Positions 1 through 7,055 are shown, numbered from the stretch's first letter. The stretch: 9,378 bases of DNA from Bacteroidota bacterium (GCA_029573365.1 JAKQGD010000620.1:1-9378); one strand, 5' to 3'. The notes: a model not told the origin generated them from the sequence alone. Numbers and translations are program-made.

Positions 1-1379
1 GTCCTTCAGAATATTGAGAACCGGAAAAGGTGCGGAGAATGGGTCTCTAGAATCATTAAATGCGGTATAACCTGCCTGTAGCTTATTGGCATATTTGTTT
101 CCAAAGACAGATTTGAGTTCCACAATTCCGGAATGAATAACATTATTTATCCTGTATCCGCTGTTTTGGAACTGCAAGGTCTGCAGGCTTGGTCCTCTGG
201 GACCTATAGCTGAGGGGTGAGCCGGCTTATCTTTAAAGGCGTCAAGAAAATTGTACGATGCTGTGAGTTTGTGGTTTTGGTTGATGTTTAGATCCAGCCT
301 GACCAAACCTTTGTTGTTGTCAGCATTGTGTTTAAAGTCCTTGATAGCACCAGTGTCATAACCAAACTTGGTTTTTAGCATATTGGATACTGCCACCATA
401 TCAGATTCCAAAAACCCTAGATACATTGCTTCCGCTTACCCCGGGACCGGCAGGTAGAAAATACGAACCCAGGTCAGACCTTTTTTCGATTTCAAGATTC
501 GCAAAAAAGAAAAGTTTGTCCTTGATTATGGGACCTCCCACAGCAAATCCAAACTGCGAATTGTTTACATCTCCTCTGTTGACCTCGGTATCTCTGACCT
601 TGCCTCCTATCATGTTACTGTTTCTGAAAAAACCATACAAAGTACCTTCAAACCGGTTGGTACCTGATTTGGTTACTGCATTGACAGAGGCTCCTGTAAA
701 ACCGGATTGGGTTACATCATAAGGGGCTATGGCTACCTGTATCTGGTCTATGGCGTCGAGAGATATAGGCTGAGCGTCAGTCTGTCCGCCAGGTGTAGCT
801 GCGTCAAGTCCAAACGGGTTATTAAATATGGTACCATTAAGGCTGTAATTATTAAACTGATCGTTTCTACCGCCAAACGATCCGCCTTCTGCAGCCATGG
901 GATTGAGTCTGGTATAGTCGGTAGTAGACCTCGATATTGTAGGCAGATTTGATATCTGGTCCCGCGATATAGATGTGGAAGCTCCCGTCTTGTCTTTGTT
1001 GATCAAATCACTTCCTACTGCGGAAATAACTACTTCGTCCAGGTTTTGTGATGTCTCATTTAATATGGCGTCCACCACTTCTTTTTTACCTAGTGATAGC
1101 ATGATGCCATCACTTTTATAAGCATTATAGCCTATGTAACTGACCTCTATCACATACGGCCCTCCTACCCTCATGTTGGAGATGGTGTACCTTCCGTTTT
1201 CGCGGGTGGTCGCCCCATAAAATGTTCCCGAAGGCTGGTGCACTGCTGTAACCGTGGCTCCAAATAAAGGGTTCTTGCCATTGTCAGTCACCTTCCCGGT
1301 GAGACTGGCTGTGGTAATCTGAGCATTCAGACAAATACCAGTCAGCATAAACGCAAAAAAAAATAAGTACTTGCTTCAT
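1..1379 (-). CDS. Oar-like TonB-dependent outer-membrane receptor, 5' part, two frameshifts, runs off left edge
   Basis: Outer-membrane receptor of the Oar/carboxypeptidase-regulatory TonB-dependent family, expected to import a large substrate using TonB energy; the substrate is unknown. Visible in order: signal peptide (MKQVLIFF..., ending ...ICLNAQ), a carboxypeptidase-regulatory beta-sandwich (LTGKVTDNGKNPLFGATV to about codon 105), then a plug domain (DEVVISAVG onward, with NNYSLNGTIFNNPFG and GASVNAVTKSGTNRFEG) and the start of the barrel. The reading frame is broken twice. ATG at 1377-1379 opens the signal peptide, but the A9 run (plus strand) at 1355-1363 shifts the frame; one base fewer joins it to the 401-1348 frame. 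That frame stops at 401-403, and dropping one A from the A5 run at 410-414 continues it as NVSRV-LESDMVAVSNML. From there it is open to position 1, with family-typical text such as SAIGPRGPSLQTLQFQNSGY. About 459 codons are present of a family usually near 1000. As written the gene cannot give a full product: it is a pseudogene, a phase-variable gene, or carries sequence errors. Family call very sure; status open. Confidence 0.9.
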
Positions 1380-1442
1380 AAGATTGGATTTATTGATTTG
1401 ATTTAATAATACAAAACAGAGTTTCTTATTTCTTGCCTCATG

Positions 1443-1450
1443 CAAATGTA
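1443..1450 (-). promoter_or_regulatory. Candidate -7 element (TACATTTG) of the receptor gene
   Basis: On the minus strand this reads TACATTTG, a full match to the Bacteroidota primary-sigma -7 consensus TAnnTTTG. It lies about 64 nt upstream of the signal-peptide ATG, giving a leader of roughly 57 nt. No clear -33 TTG is found at the expected 17-20 nt spacing (the nearest TTG is about 25 nt upstream), so support is only moderate. The same octamer occurs divergently at 1622-1629. Confidence 0.35.
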
Positions 1451-1621
1451 CATATTTCAAATTAAATTAAAATGACAATCCAATTTTTCGAAACAACAAG
1501 AAGAAAACATCACGGTCTCAGACAGTCAAGTCACGGGGCACTTGTTTTTTTTGAAGATGTAACAGGGGGATGTGCATCCTTTTTTTTTTACGGAATCTCC
1601 ATGTTTCAGGCCTTAATTCCT

Positions 1622-1629
1622 TACATTTG
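1622..1629 (+). promoter_or_regulatory. Candidate -7 element (TACATTTG) for holB
   Basis: This is an exact TAnnTTTG match about 106 nt upstream of the holB ATG. The only -33-like sequence is TTTC at 1604-1607, with a short 14-nt spacer, so the assignment is tentative. If real, transcription would begin near 1636 and the leader would include the 16-codon frame at 1681-1731. Confidence 0.3.
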
Positions 1630-1680
1630 TCCTGACTAAAATCTTTATAATCAAGGCAGTTAACGTACGATTTGCCTGCT

Positions 1681-1731
1681 ATGGCGAAAATGTACAGTAA
1701 ATCCAAAGGCCCCATTAAAATAGAGACATAA
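1681..1731 (+). other. Possible 16-codon leader peptide upstream of holB
   Basis: The frame ATG to TAA encodes MAKMYSKSKGPIKIET. Its stop lies 3 nt before the holB ATG and in the same reading frame, so ribosomes ending here could re-initiate on holB. In-frame codons continue upstream to a TAA at 1648-1650, so a TTG at 1672 is another possible start. No family is recognised, and a chance frame of this length is common. It is listed because of its position only. Confidence 0.15.
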
Positions 1732-1734
1732 AAG

Positions 1735-2862
1735 ATGTTGTTTGGACAAATAGACGGAAAGGCAGACGCCAAAAAAAGGCTGATCAATCAGGTAGCCAGG
1801 CAAAGGATACCACATGCTCAGCTTTTTCTTGGCAGAGAAGGTTCCGGGGCCCTTGCCATGGCATTAGCTTATGCCTCCTTCATCCTATGTGAGGACAGAC
1901 AGGAAAACGATGCCTGCGGTCAATGTAACTCGTGTCAGAAATCACAAAAGTACATACATCCAGACCTTCACTTTTCTTTCCCTGTAGTCACTGCCCCTAA
2001 TAAAAAAAGGGCCGACACTACCTCCGATGATTTTTTACCGCTGTGGCGGAAAATGCTGGAAGAAAATCCTTTTTTTGCCATAGGAGAATGGCTGACCGCC
2101 ATGGATGCGGACAAAAGTCTGCCCAATATCAATGTAAGGGAGATAAACGAAATTATGCAGCGTCTCAATATGATGTCGTATGAGTCGCAGTATAAAATTC
2201 TGGTCATGTGGCTGCCTGAATACCTCGGTGTGGAAGGCAACCGCCTGCTCAAACTCATCGAGGAGCCCACAGACAATACTTTCCTCATCCTGGTAGCCGA
2301 AAATCAGGACCTCATCCTGCAGACCATCCTCAGCCGATGTCAACTGACCGTAATTCCCGCATTTGAAAACCATGAGATAGCAGACCATCTCTCCGTAAAA
2401 CTCAAACTTGACGCGAACCGTGCTCTCCAGATAGCAAATATGTCGGACGGAAATCTAAGCCTTGCACTCAGCATCGCCAACAATGAAGCCACTGATTTTT
2501 CCGACATGTTTATCTCCTGGCTCAGGATAGCGTTTAAGTCAGACCCGCTGGAAATCAACGAATGGATAAACGGTGTGACCGAACTGTCCAAGGACGACCT
2601 GAAAAACTTTTTTGAATACGGCCTTCATTTTCTCAGACAACTGTTGCTTAAAAGCATGGCTCCCGACTTGGCAGTTCAGCTTACAGACAAAGAGCAGGAC
2701 GTTGCAGCAAAAATGTCAGCTCTTATAAACCTGCAAAAGCTGGAAAAAATGTCAGAAATCCTGGAAGAAGCCATCGACCTGGTAAACCGAAATATAAACG
2801 TGAGGATCATGCTGTTTTCTGACACACTTACCCTTGGTGACATGCTCCGCAGCAAAGTCTGA
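1735..2862 (+). CDS. holB: DNA polymerase III delta' subunit
   Basis: Delta' is the stator-like subunit of the clamp loader (tau/gamma, delta, delta'), which opens the beta sliding clamp and loads it on primed DNA in the cytoplasm. The 375-residue product begins FGQIDGK and shows the RIPHAQLFLG strand and a degenerate P-loop, GREGSGAL (residues 33-40), lacking the Lys-Thr pair, as expected for a delta' that does not hydrolyse ATP. A zinc-binding cysteine set follows (C52, C61, C64, C67; CGQCNSC), then NRLLKLIEEP (169-178) and the SRC arginine-finger motif (200-202). The alpha-helical C-terminal third (QLLLKS..., NRNINVRIM) fits the collar domain. ATG at 1735 gives a complete N-terminus for the family. 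The gene stands alone on its strand, converging with a 5-nt gap on the esterase gene, with no terminator visible between them. Bacteroidota delta' proteins are typically of this longer type. Confidence 0.93.
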   Translation: MLFGQIDGKADAKKRLINQVARQRIPHAQLFLGREGSGALAMALAYASFILCEDRQENDACGQCNSCQKSQKYIHPDLHFSFPVVTAPNKKRADTTSDDFLPLWRKMLEENPFFAIGEWLTAMDADKSLPNINVREINEIMQRLNMMSYESQYKILVMWLPEYLGVEGNRLLKLIEEPTDNTFLILVAENQDLILQTILSRCQLTVIPAFENHEIADHLSVKLKLDANRALQIANMSDGNLSLALSIANNEATDFSDMFISWLRIAFKSDPLEINEWINGVTELSKDDLKNFFEYGLHFLRQLLLKSMAPDLAVQLTDKEQDVAAKMSALINLQKLEKMSEILEEAIDLVNRNINVRIMLFSDTLTLGDMLRSKV

Positions 2863-2867
2863 CCCTG

Positions 2868-4007
2868 TCATCGCTCAAACAACCACTTGTACGCCCGGAC
2901 AAATTCACGGGCCCAGAACGCCTCCGTGTGTCCTTCATTTCCAAATGTAATACAACTGAGATCCGCAGCCTTTATACCTGACTGCAGCAAATGATAGCAC
3001 ATCTTGTCCATATCCTCGGCTTGTGTGTAGCCTTCTTTGCCTCCAACCATCAGAAAATATCTCATTTCCCTTTTTTTACATTCGCCGTAAGGCAAAACAA
3101 AGGACTGCTCAGCAAACCAGTAGGATGAAGAAAACGCACCCACCCTGCTAAAAACATCAGGATATGTCATGGCTGTATACATGGAAATCAATCCTCCCAT
3201 GGACGAACCCATAATCGCTGTATTTTTCCGGTCCCTCTTGGTACGAAAATGTTTGTCGACAAAAGGCTTGAGCGTTTTAACGATAAAAGCAGCATATGCC
3301 TGCCCTTCGCCTCCTCCGTATTTGCTGTTTTTCCATGGAGAATATTCGTCGAGGCGTTTGTCACCGCCATTGTCTATGGCTACCACGATGCATCCTTTGT
3401 CACCGGCCTTATTGAGGCTGTCCAGGGTTTCGTCTACCCTCCATTCGCCGGCGTAGCTGGTCGCATCATCAAATACATTCTGCCCATCGTGCATATATAC
3501 CACAGGGTATCTGGCCTTGTTTAAGGCGTATTGGGGAGGCAGGTATATGAGTATCCTACGGCTCCTGCCCAGTTCAGGCATATAAAAACTGTCTGTGACT
3601 ATATGTACATTGGGGCTGGCAGTAGCTTTACGCTTCCTGCCTGAGATGTCGTGCCATGCTTCCACTTTTATGTTTATCACATTACATCCTCCGGTACAGT
3701 CATACTTCCTGTTGACGACGTTTGAGCCATCGACATTGCATTCGACCGTTTTCCATGAACCCCGTGTTATTTTAAATTCTCCCGCTGTACCTGGTCGTTC
3801 TATGGTGAGCGTATAGTGTCCCGTCAATGCATCTTTGACAAACACAAATGTCTTGTCTGCCGGATTCCAGCCATTGTCACTGCCTGCCAGGAATATGGAG
3901 TCGCCCGGTGGCGTAGCTTGTGGCATCGATGTAATGACTACACGCATCTGGGCTTCAAGCCATGGCCCGCCGACAACTAAAAACAAAAAGCTAAGATACC
4001 ACCTCAT
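2868..4007 (-). CDS. Secreted alpha/beta-hydrolase esterase with N-terminal starch-binding-like domain
   Basis: 379 residues. A signal peptide (about 1-20, cleaved near LEAQ) predicts export. Residues about 22-118 form a beta-sandwich resembling CBM20/early-set carbohydrate-binding domains (SIFLAGSDNGWNPADK...HYTLTIERP...EFKITRGSW). Residues about 130-379 are a putative-esterase (Fes/esterase D-like) hydrolase. It has a YMHDGQNVFD motif (171-180), the nucleophile elbow GSSMG (267-271, Ser269), the likely catalytic His360 in NEGH, and an acidic candidate, Glu325, in GGKEG. The family cleaves esters, for example acyl or feruloyl groups on sugars, or siderophore esters; the substrate cannot be read here. 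The start lies 11 nt after the fbp stop, so the gene is probably co-transcribed downstream of fbp. C104 and C108 in the N-terminal domain could form a disulfide. The hydrolase call is firm; the binding specificity of the N-terminal domain is inferred. Confidence 0.88.
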   Translation of the reverse strand: MRWYLSFLFLVVGGPWLEAQMRVVITSMPQATPPGDSIFLAGSDNGWNPADKTFVFVKDALTGHYTLTIERPGTAGEFKITRGSWKTVECNVDGSNVVNRKYDCTGGCNVINIKVEAWHDISGRKRKATASPNVHIVTDSFYMPELGRSRRILIYLPPQYALNKARYPVVYMHDGQNVFDDATSYAGEWRVDETLDSLNKAGDKGCIVVAIDNGGDKRLDEYSPWKNSKYGGGEGQAYAAFIVKTLKPFVDKHFRTKRDRKNTAIMGSSMGGLISMYTAMTYPDVFSRVGAFSSSYWFAEQSFVLPYGECKKREMRYFLMVGGKEGYTQAEDMDKMCYHLLQSGIKAADLSCITFGNEGHTEAFWAREFVRAYKWLFER

Positions 4008-4018
4008 GGGTCGGCAAA

Positions 4019-5023
4019 TTATTGGATTACGGCACCATATTTTTCTACAAACTCCTTCATGTCCCTGACCATGTCCTTACTTCCCATGGCTATGGATGAA
4101 GTTTGGTGCAGACTGGTGATTTCCATGTCCATAACCCTTTCGAGTTTGCAGGTAAGGGCCGTGCCTCCTGCCTGTTCTATAAGATAGGCCATTGGATAAC
4201 ATTCGTAAAGAAGTCTAAGCTTGCCTTTAGGGTATTTTCTGGTATTGGGGTACAAAAAGATGCCTCCCTGAAACATAATCCTGTGTATGTCCGATACCAT
4301 GCTGCCTATATATCTCAGCCTGTAGTTGAGGTCAGAACAATGATCGATATACCGCCTCATCTCGAGGTCAAACTTGAGGTAATAGCCCTGGTTTACGGAG
4401 TAATAATTGCCGGCGACAGGCATCTGTATATTTTTGTGCGAAAGACAAAACTCTCCGATGCTGGGATCGAGGGTAAAACCATTGACGCCATTGCCGGTAC
4501 TGTACACCAGCAATGTTGATGTGCCATAAAGTACATACCCTGCGGCCACCAACTCGGTACCTTTCTGGAGAAAATCTTCTGGTTTGCAGGGGCCGTCTCC
4601 TGGGCTTTTGCGGCGGTATATGCCAAAGATGGTACCTACAGACACGTTGACATCTATGTTTGATGAGCCGTCCAGCGGGTCCATGACTACAACGTATTGT
4701 GCCGGTTTGCCTTTGTCCGATGCCACAGGGATAAAATCCTGATTTTCCTCCGATGCAATGCCGCATACTTCGCCACTGTACGACAGCGTCTCGATAAATT
4801 TTTCATTGGCAAAAACATCAAGCTTCTGTACATCATCGCCTGTGGTGTTGGTACTGCCTTCCACGCCCAGGATATTGACCAGGCCGGCTTTGTTTACCTC
4901 ACGATTGACAATTTTTGCAGCTATCCCTATGTCTCGAAGCAATCTGCTGAAACTTCCGGAAGAATGGGGTTTTTCTTTTTCTGTGCGGATGACAAATTCA
5001 TCCAATGTTACAATCCTGTTCAT
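4019..5023 (-). CDS. fbp: Fructose-1,6-bisphosphatase, class I
   Basis: Hydrolyses fructose 1,6-bisphosphate to fructose 6-phosphate plus phosphate, the committed step of gluconeogenesis, in the cytoplasm. At 334 residues it has the usual class I length. Metal and substrate motifs are intact: GDDVQKLDV (62-70, metal ligand Asp69), SEE (91-93), DPLDGSSN (115-122), and the KLRLLYECYPMA block (268-279), whose Glu274 corresponds to the family's third metal-ligand Glu. The N-terminal TLDEFV start matches family members, so ATG at 5023 is accepted. It is first in a two-gene transcript with the downstream secreted esterase (11-nt gap), and a candidate promoter lies at 5130-5160. No sign of truncation or transfer. 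Confidence 0.97.
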   Translation of the reverse strand: MNRIVTLDEFVIRTEKEKPHSSGSFSRLLRDIGIAAKIVNREVNKAGLVNILGVEGSTNTTGDDVQKLDVFANEKFIETLSYSGEVCGIASEENQDFIPVASDKGKPAQYVVVMDPLDGSSNIDVNVSVGTIFGIYRRKSPGDGPCKPEDFLQKGTELVAAGYVLYGTSTLLVYSTGNGVNGFTLDPSIGEFCLSHKNIQMPVAGNYYSVNQGYYLKFDLEMRRYIDHCSDLNYRLRYIGSMVSDIHRIMFQGGIFLYPNTRKYPKGKLRLLYECYPMAYLIEQAGGTALTCKLERVMDMEITSLHQTSSIAMGSKDMVRDMKEFVEKYGAVIQ

Positions 5024-5129
5024 GCAAATAAATTTGGTTAGGTGACGTAAAGTTAAAAAATTAGTCTAAATAACTACATCTACCGCCGCGTCTAAAGGCA
5101 CAAAGGAAGAGGTGACAATTATTTACCCA

Positions 5130-5160
5130 CAAAATTAAGCAAAACAGCATTTTGGGTCAA
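5130..5160 (-). promoter_or_regulatory. Candidate promoter of fbp (TTG N20 TAATTTTG)
   Basis: On the minus strand there is TTGACC at the -33 position (TTG = 5158-5160), a 20-nt spacer, and TAATTTTG (5130-5137), a full match to the Bacteroidota TAnnTTTG -7 element. This gives a start near 5123 and an fbp leader of about 100 nt. Of the candidate promoters in the window, it has the best -33/-7 pair. Confidence 0.5.
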
Positions 5161-5271
5161 TATTATTTTAAAATATCAACTATCAATATACAAAAAACCA
5201 GATAAAAATACCATTAACATAATTTTTAATTATCTTTCACCTTTATTTTTCACTTTAAACCAACTTAATAT

Positions 5272-6066
5272 ATGAGATCATTACTAATTGCTCTTTTAGC
5301 GTTGTTATGGCTCATATTGGGGTGGCTTTATTACAAGGATTACAATAAGTGTTGTGTTGCAAAGAGTGATGTACCTGCAGCAGCTCCGGTTATCATGGAG
5401 AAGACGGGTCCCATTCTGTTTAAGTGGGGAGACTGTATGCCGGTCCTTGGAGATGGATGGCCCCGTATGAGAGATTCGCTTGCCGCAATGGCAGTGGAAA
5501 ACACCGTTTTTGAAATCACAGGATGGTACTGTCAGAATGGCAATCCTGCAGAATCCGACACCTTGGGAATGTGCCGGGCAAGGCAAATCAGAAAACTGTT
5601 TCCGGAAATACCCGACAACAGAATATCTCTGCTATCCAAGGGCGTAGATTGCGACAGCACGTACCGGGCCGGAAAATTTGAATCTGCATCATTTGCCATA
5701 CGCAAGCAGACAGAAAACATCAAGGAAACAGCCAATGAAACGCTTATCTATTTCCCGTTTAACTCGACAAGGAAATTAAACAGCGGCGAAGTGGAAACAT
5801 ACCTCAATGATGTAGCCCAAAGAGTTACCAAATCAGGGGAGACTGTTCTCCTTACAGGACACACTGACGCCATCGGATCGGATGATTCCAATATGAAACT
5901 GGGTCAGCAACGAGCCGATATCGTCAAAGATTATCTGATATCCAAAGGCGTAGCCGCAGGACAGATTAGAGCTGCTTCCAAAGGAGAATCTGAGCCTATA
6001 GCAGACAATGACAGCGATGCCGGAAGACAGAAAAACAGAAGAACTGTTTTACAAATCATTAAATAA
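5272..6066 (+). CDS. Membrane-anchored OmpA-family protein with tandem (degenerate + intact) OmpA-like domains
   Basis: 264 residues. A hydrophobic N-terminal segment (3-20) is a signal anchor or signal peptide. C27-C28 lack a lipobox, so lipidation is not supported. Residues about 157-264 are a canonical OmpA-like peptidoglycan-binding domain: IYFPFNS, TGHTDAIGS (195-203), QQRADIVKDYL (212-222), QIRAASKGES and NRRTVLQI. Asp199 and Arg214, 15 residues apart, match the pair that grips diaminopimelate in OmpA. Residues about 47-145 are a diverged copy of the same fold (ILFKWGD; ITGWYCQNG at 82-90; CRARQIRKLF; NRISLLSKG). It keeps the Arg (R102) but has Cys87 in place of the Asp. All six cysteines of the protein (27, 28, 55, 87, 101, 127) lie in the anchor-proximal half. 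The protein probably sits in the inner membrane with its domains in the periplasm. It is first gene of an operon with the HhH protein 20 nt downstream. A near-match -7 element (TATCTTTC, 5231-5238) lies upstream. Confidence 0.9.
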   Translation: MRSLLIALLALLWLILGWLYYKDYNKCCVAKSDVPAAAPVIMEKTGPILFKWGDCMPVLGDGWPRMRDSLAAMAVENTVFEITGWYCQNGNPAESDTLGMCRARQIRKLFPEIPDNRISLLSKGVDCDSTYRAGKFESASFAIRKQTENIKETANETLIYFPFNSTRKLNSGEVETYLNDVAQRVTKSGETVLLTGHTDAIGSDDSNMKLGQQRADIVKDYLISKGVAAGQIRAASKGESEPIADNDSDAGRQKNRRTVLQIIK

Positions 6067-6086
6067 CCTATAAATTAAAATAAATC

Positions 6087-7055
6087 ATGATATCTCTATT
6101 TGATTTTTGTTCGATGCACTGGATTCTTCCCTGGTTGTTGCCTTTCCTGCTTGGTCTGGGCCTGGGATGGCTCCTGTGGGGAAAATTCAAGTCCATGGTC
6201 GCTGATCTGGAAAGCGAAATAAACAACCTTAAAGTCAGGATCAGAGGCCTCGAAGCTGACCTGGAGGCGTGCAAGTCTGCTCGTCTGGAAGCAGAGGGCA
6301 ATGTCTCACTGCTCAAAGGCAGAATCAGAGAAATGGAAGCCAGCCTTGCGGCCAATGCTACCGTAGAAGTACCCAAAACAGAAAAGACCGCCTTTGTAGC
6401 TGAAGCTCCAGCTGCTGCTCCGGTACATGTTGCGGCGGCAGCTGCTACAGGTGACGACAAATGGTTTGCAGCCATAGGCAGCGACAAGTTGCAGATTGTA
6501 GAAGGCATCGGTCCTAAAATGGAAGAAGTGCTTCGCGAAAACGGCATCAAAACTTTTGGGGCACTCGCAGCAGCCACTCCGGATTCTCTGAGAAACATCC
6601 TCAACAAATATGGGGACAAGTACAAAATCATAGACCCGGCTACCTGGCCTAAGCAGGCAAAACTGGCCGATGACCGCAAATGGAATGATCTGATCGAACT
6701 GCAGAAAACCCTGGATACTGGCAGAGGGGATACCGCTACCGACGGCAACACCGACTCCAAGCTCGAAAAATGGCTCATCAAGGCAGGAGTCATCAGGAGG
6801 TGGGCTCAGGATGACCTCAAAGCTGTAGAAGGCATCGGTCCTAAAATCGAAGAACTTCTCCACAAAGCAGGCATCAAAACATGGAGGGCACTGTCAGAAA
6901 CCCCTGTAGGACGTATTCAGGAAATTCTGGATGCTGCAGGACCCAAGTATGCTCTTGCTGTTCCCGGCACATGGCCACAGCAGGCGGGACTCGCTGCTGA
7001 CGGCAGGTGGGACGAACTCCAGGCTCTGCAAGACAGCCTCAATGCAGGCAAATAA
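6087..7055 (+). CDS. Single-TM, coiled-coil protein with two helix-hairpin-helix (EGIGPK) domains
   Basis: 322 residues, function unknown. Order: a TM helix (about 12-31, rich in Leu/Gly/Trp), a basic flank (GKFK), a charged heptad-like coiled coil (about 36-90), an Ala/Pro-rich linker (about 100-121), HhH domain 1 (about 134-212, VEGIGPK at 138-144), and HhH domain 2 (about 243-321, VEGIGPK at 247-253). Each HhH copy ends in a conserved tail, TWPxQAxLAxDxxWxxLxxLQxxL. An ungapped alignment of the two copies gives about 37 identities in 79 positions by eye. The hairpin motif is like those that bind DNA backbone non-specifically and those in 'flap endonuclease-like' COG3743 proteins, but no nuclease residues are seen. 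The positive flank after the TM helix suggests a cytoplasmic C-terminus. The gene lies 20 nt after the OmpA-family gene and is followed by a strong terminator, so the two form an operon. DNA, protein or no ligand all remain possible. Confidence 0.88.
   Translation: MISLFDFCSMHWILPWLLPFLLGLGLGWLLWGKFKSMVADLESEINNLKVRIRGLEADLEACKSARLEAEGNVSLLKGRIREMEASLAANATVEVPKTEKTAFVAEAPAAAPVHVAAAAATGDDKWFAAIGSDKLQIVEGIGPKMEEVLRENGIKTFGALAAATPDSLRNILNKYGDKYKIIDPATWPKQAKLADDRKWNDLIELQKTLDTGRGDTATDGNTDSKLEKWLIKAGVIRRWAQDDLKAVEGIGPKIEELLHKAGIKTWRALSETPVGRIQEILDAAGPKYALAVPGTWPQQAGLAADGRWDELQALQDSLNAGK
6497..6847 (+). repeat. Internal direct repeat encoding the two HhH domains (24-bp exact core)
   Basis: An identical 24-bp stretch encoding VEGIGPK and flanking bases occurs at 6497-6520 and 6824-6847, in the same frame, 327 bp apart (109 codons). 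The surrounding DNA has diverged much more. This shows domain duplication inside one gene, with the hairpin motif under strong constraint or recently homogenised. It is not a mobile element. Confidence 0.85.

Larger units (their letters stand above)
1380..1734. other. Divergent intergenic region between the receptor gene and holB
   Basis: This spacer is AT-rich. It holds two divergent TACATTTG octamers (1443-1450 on minus, 1622-1629 on plus). It also holds two weak plus-strand hairpins followed by T runs: CAAGT/ACTTG with an 8-nt loop and T8 (1527-1552), and GGAT/ATCC with a 4-nt loop and T10 (1568-1589). A 16-codon reading frame ends 3 nt before the holB start. No tRNA, known riboswitch or convincing protein gene was seen. 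A minus-strand open frame at 1518-1787 overlaps the holB start, resembles no family and is taken as spurious. Confidence 0.6.

Noticed and set aside
1380..1450. Riboswitch (for example cobalamin) in the receptor leader
   Set aside because: The leader from the candidate start is under 80 nt and shows no conserved riboswitch core. The receptor is Oar-like, not BtuB-like.
1518..1787. Minus-strand open frame of 89 codons in the receptor-holB spacer
   Set aside because: It overlaps the start of holB, resembles no protein family, and includes poly-Lys from T-run DNA.
5347..5355. Lipoprotein signal at Cys27/Cys28 of the OmpA-family protein
   Set aside because: Residues before the Cys pair (DYNK) do not form a lipobox and lie beyond the hydrophobic segment.
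6068..6793. Long minus-strand frame (241 codons) opposite the HhH gene
   Set aside because: Low-complexity Ser/Leu/Ala content is typical of antisense to an Ala/Glu/Lys-rich gene. The plus-strand frame has clear domains and an operon context.
6497..6847. Exact 24-bp repeat as a mobile or CRISPR-like element
   Set aside because: Both copies are in frame within duplicated HhH domains. There are only two, with no regular spacers.
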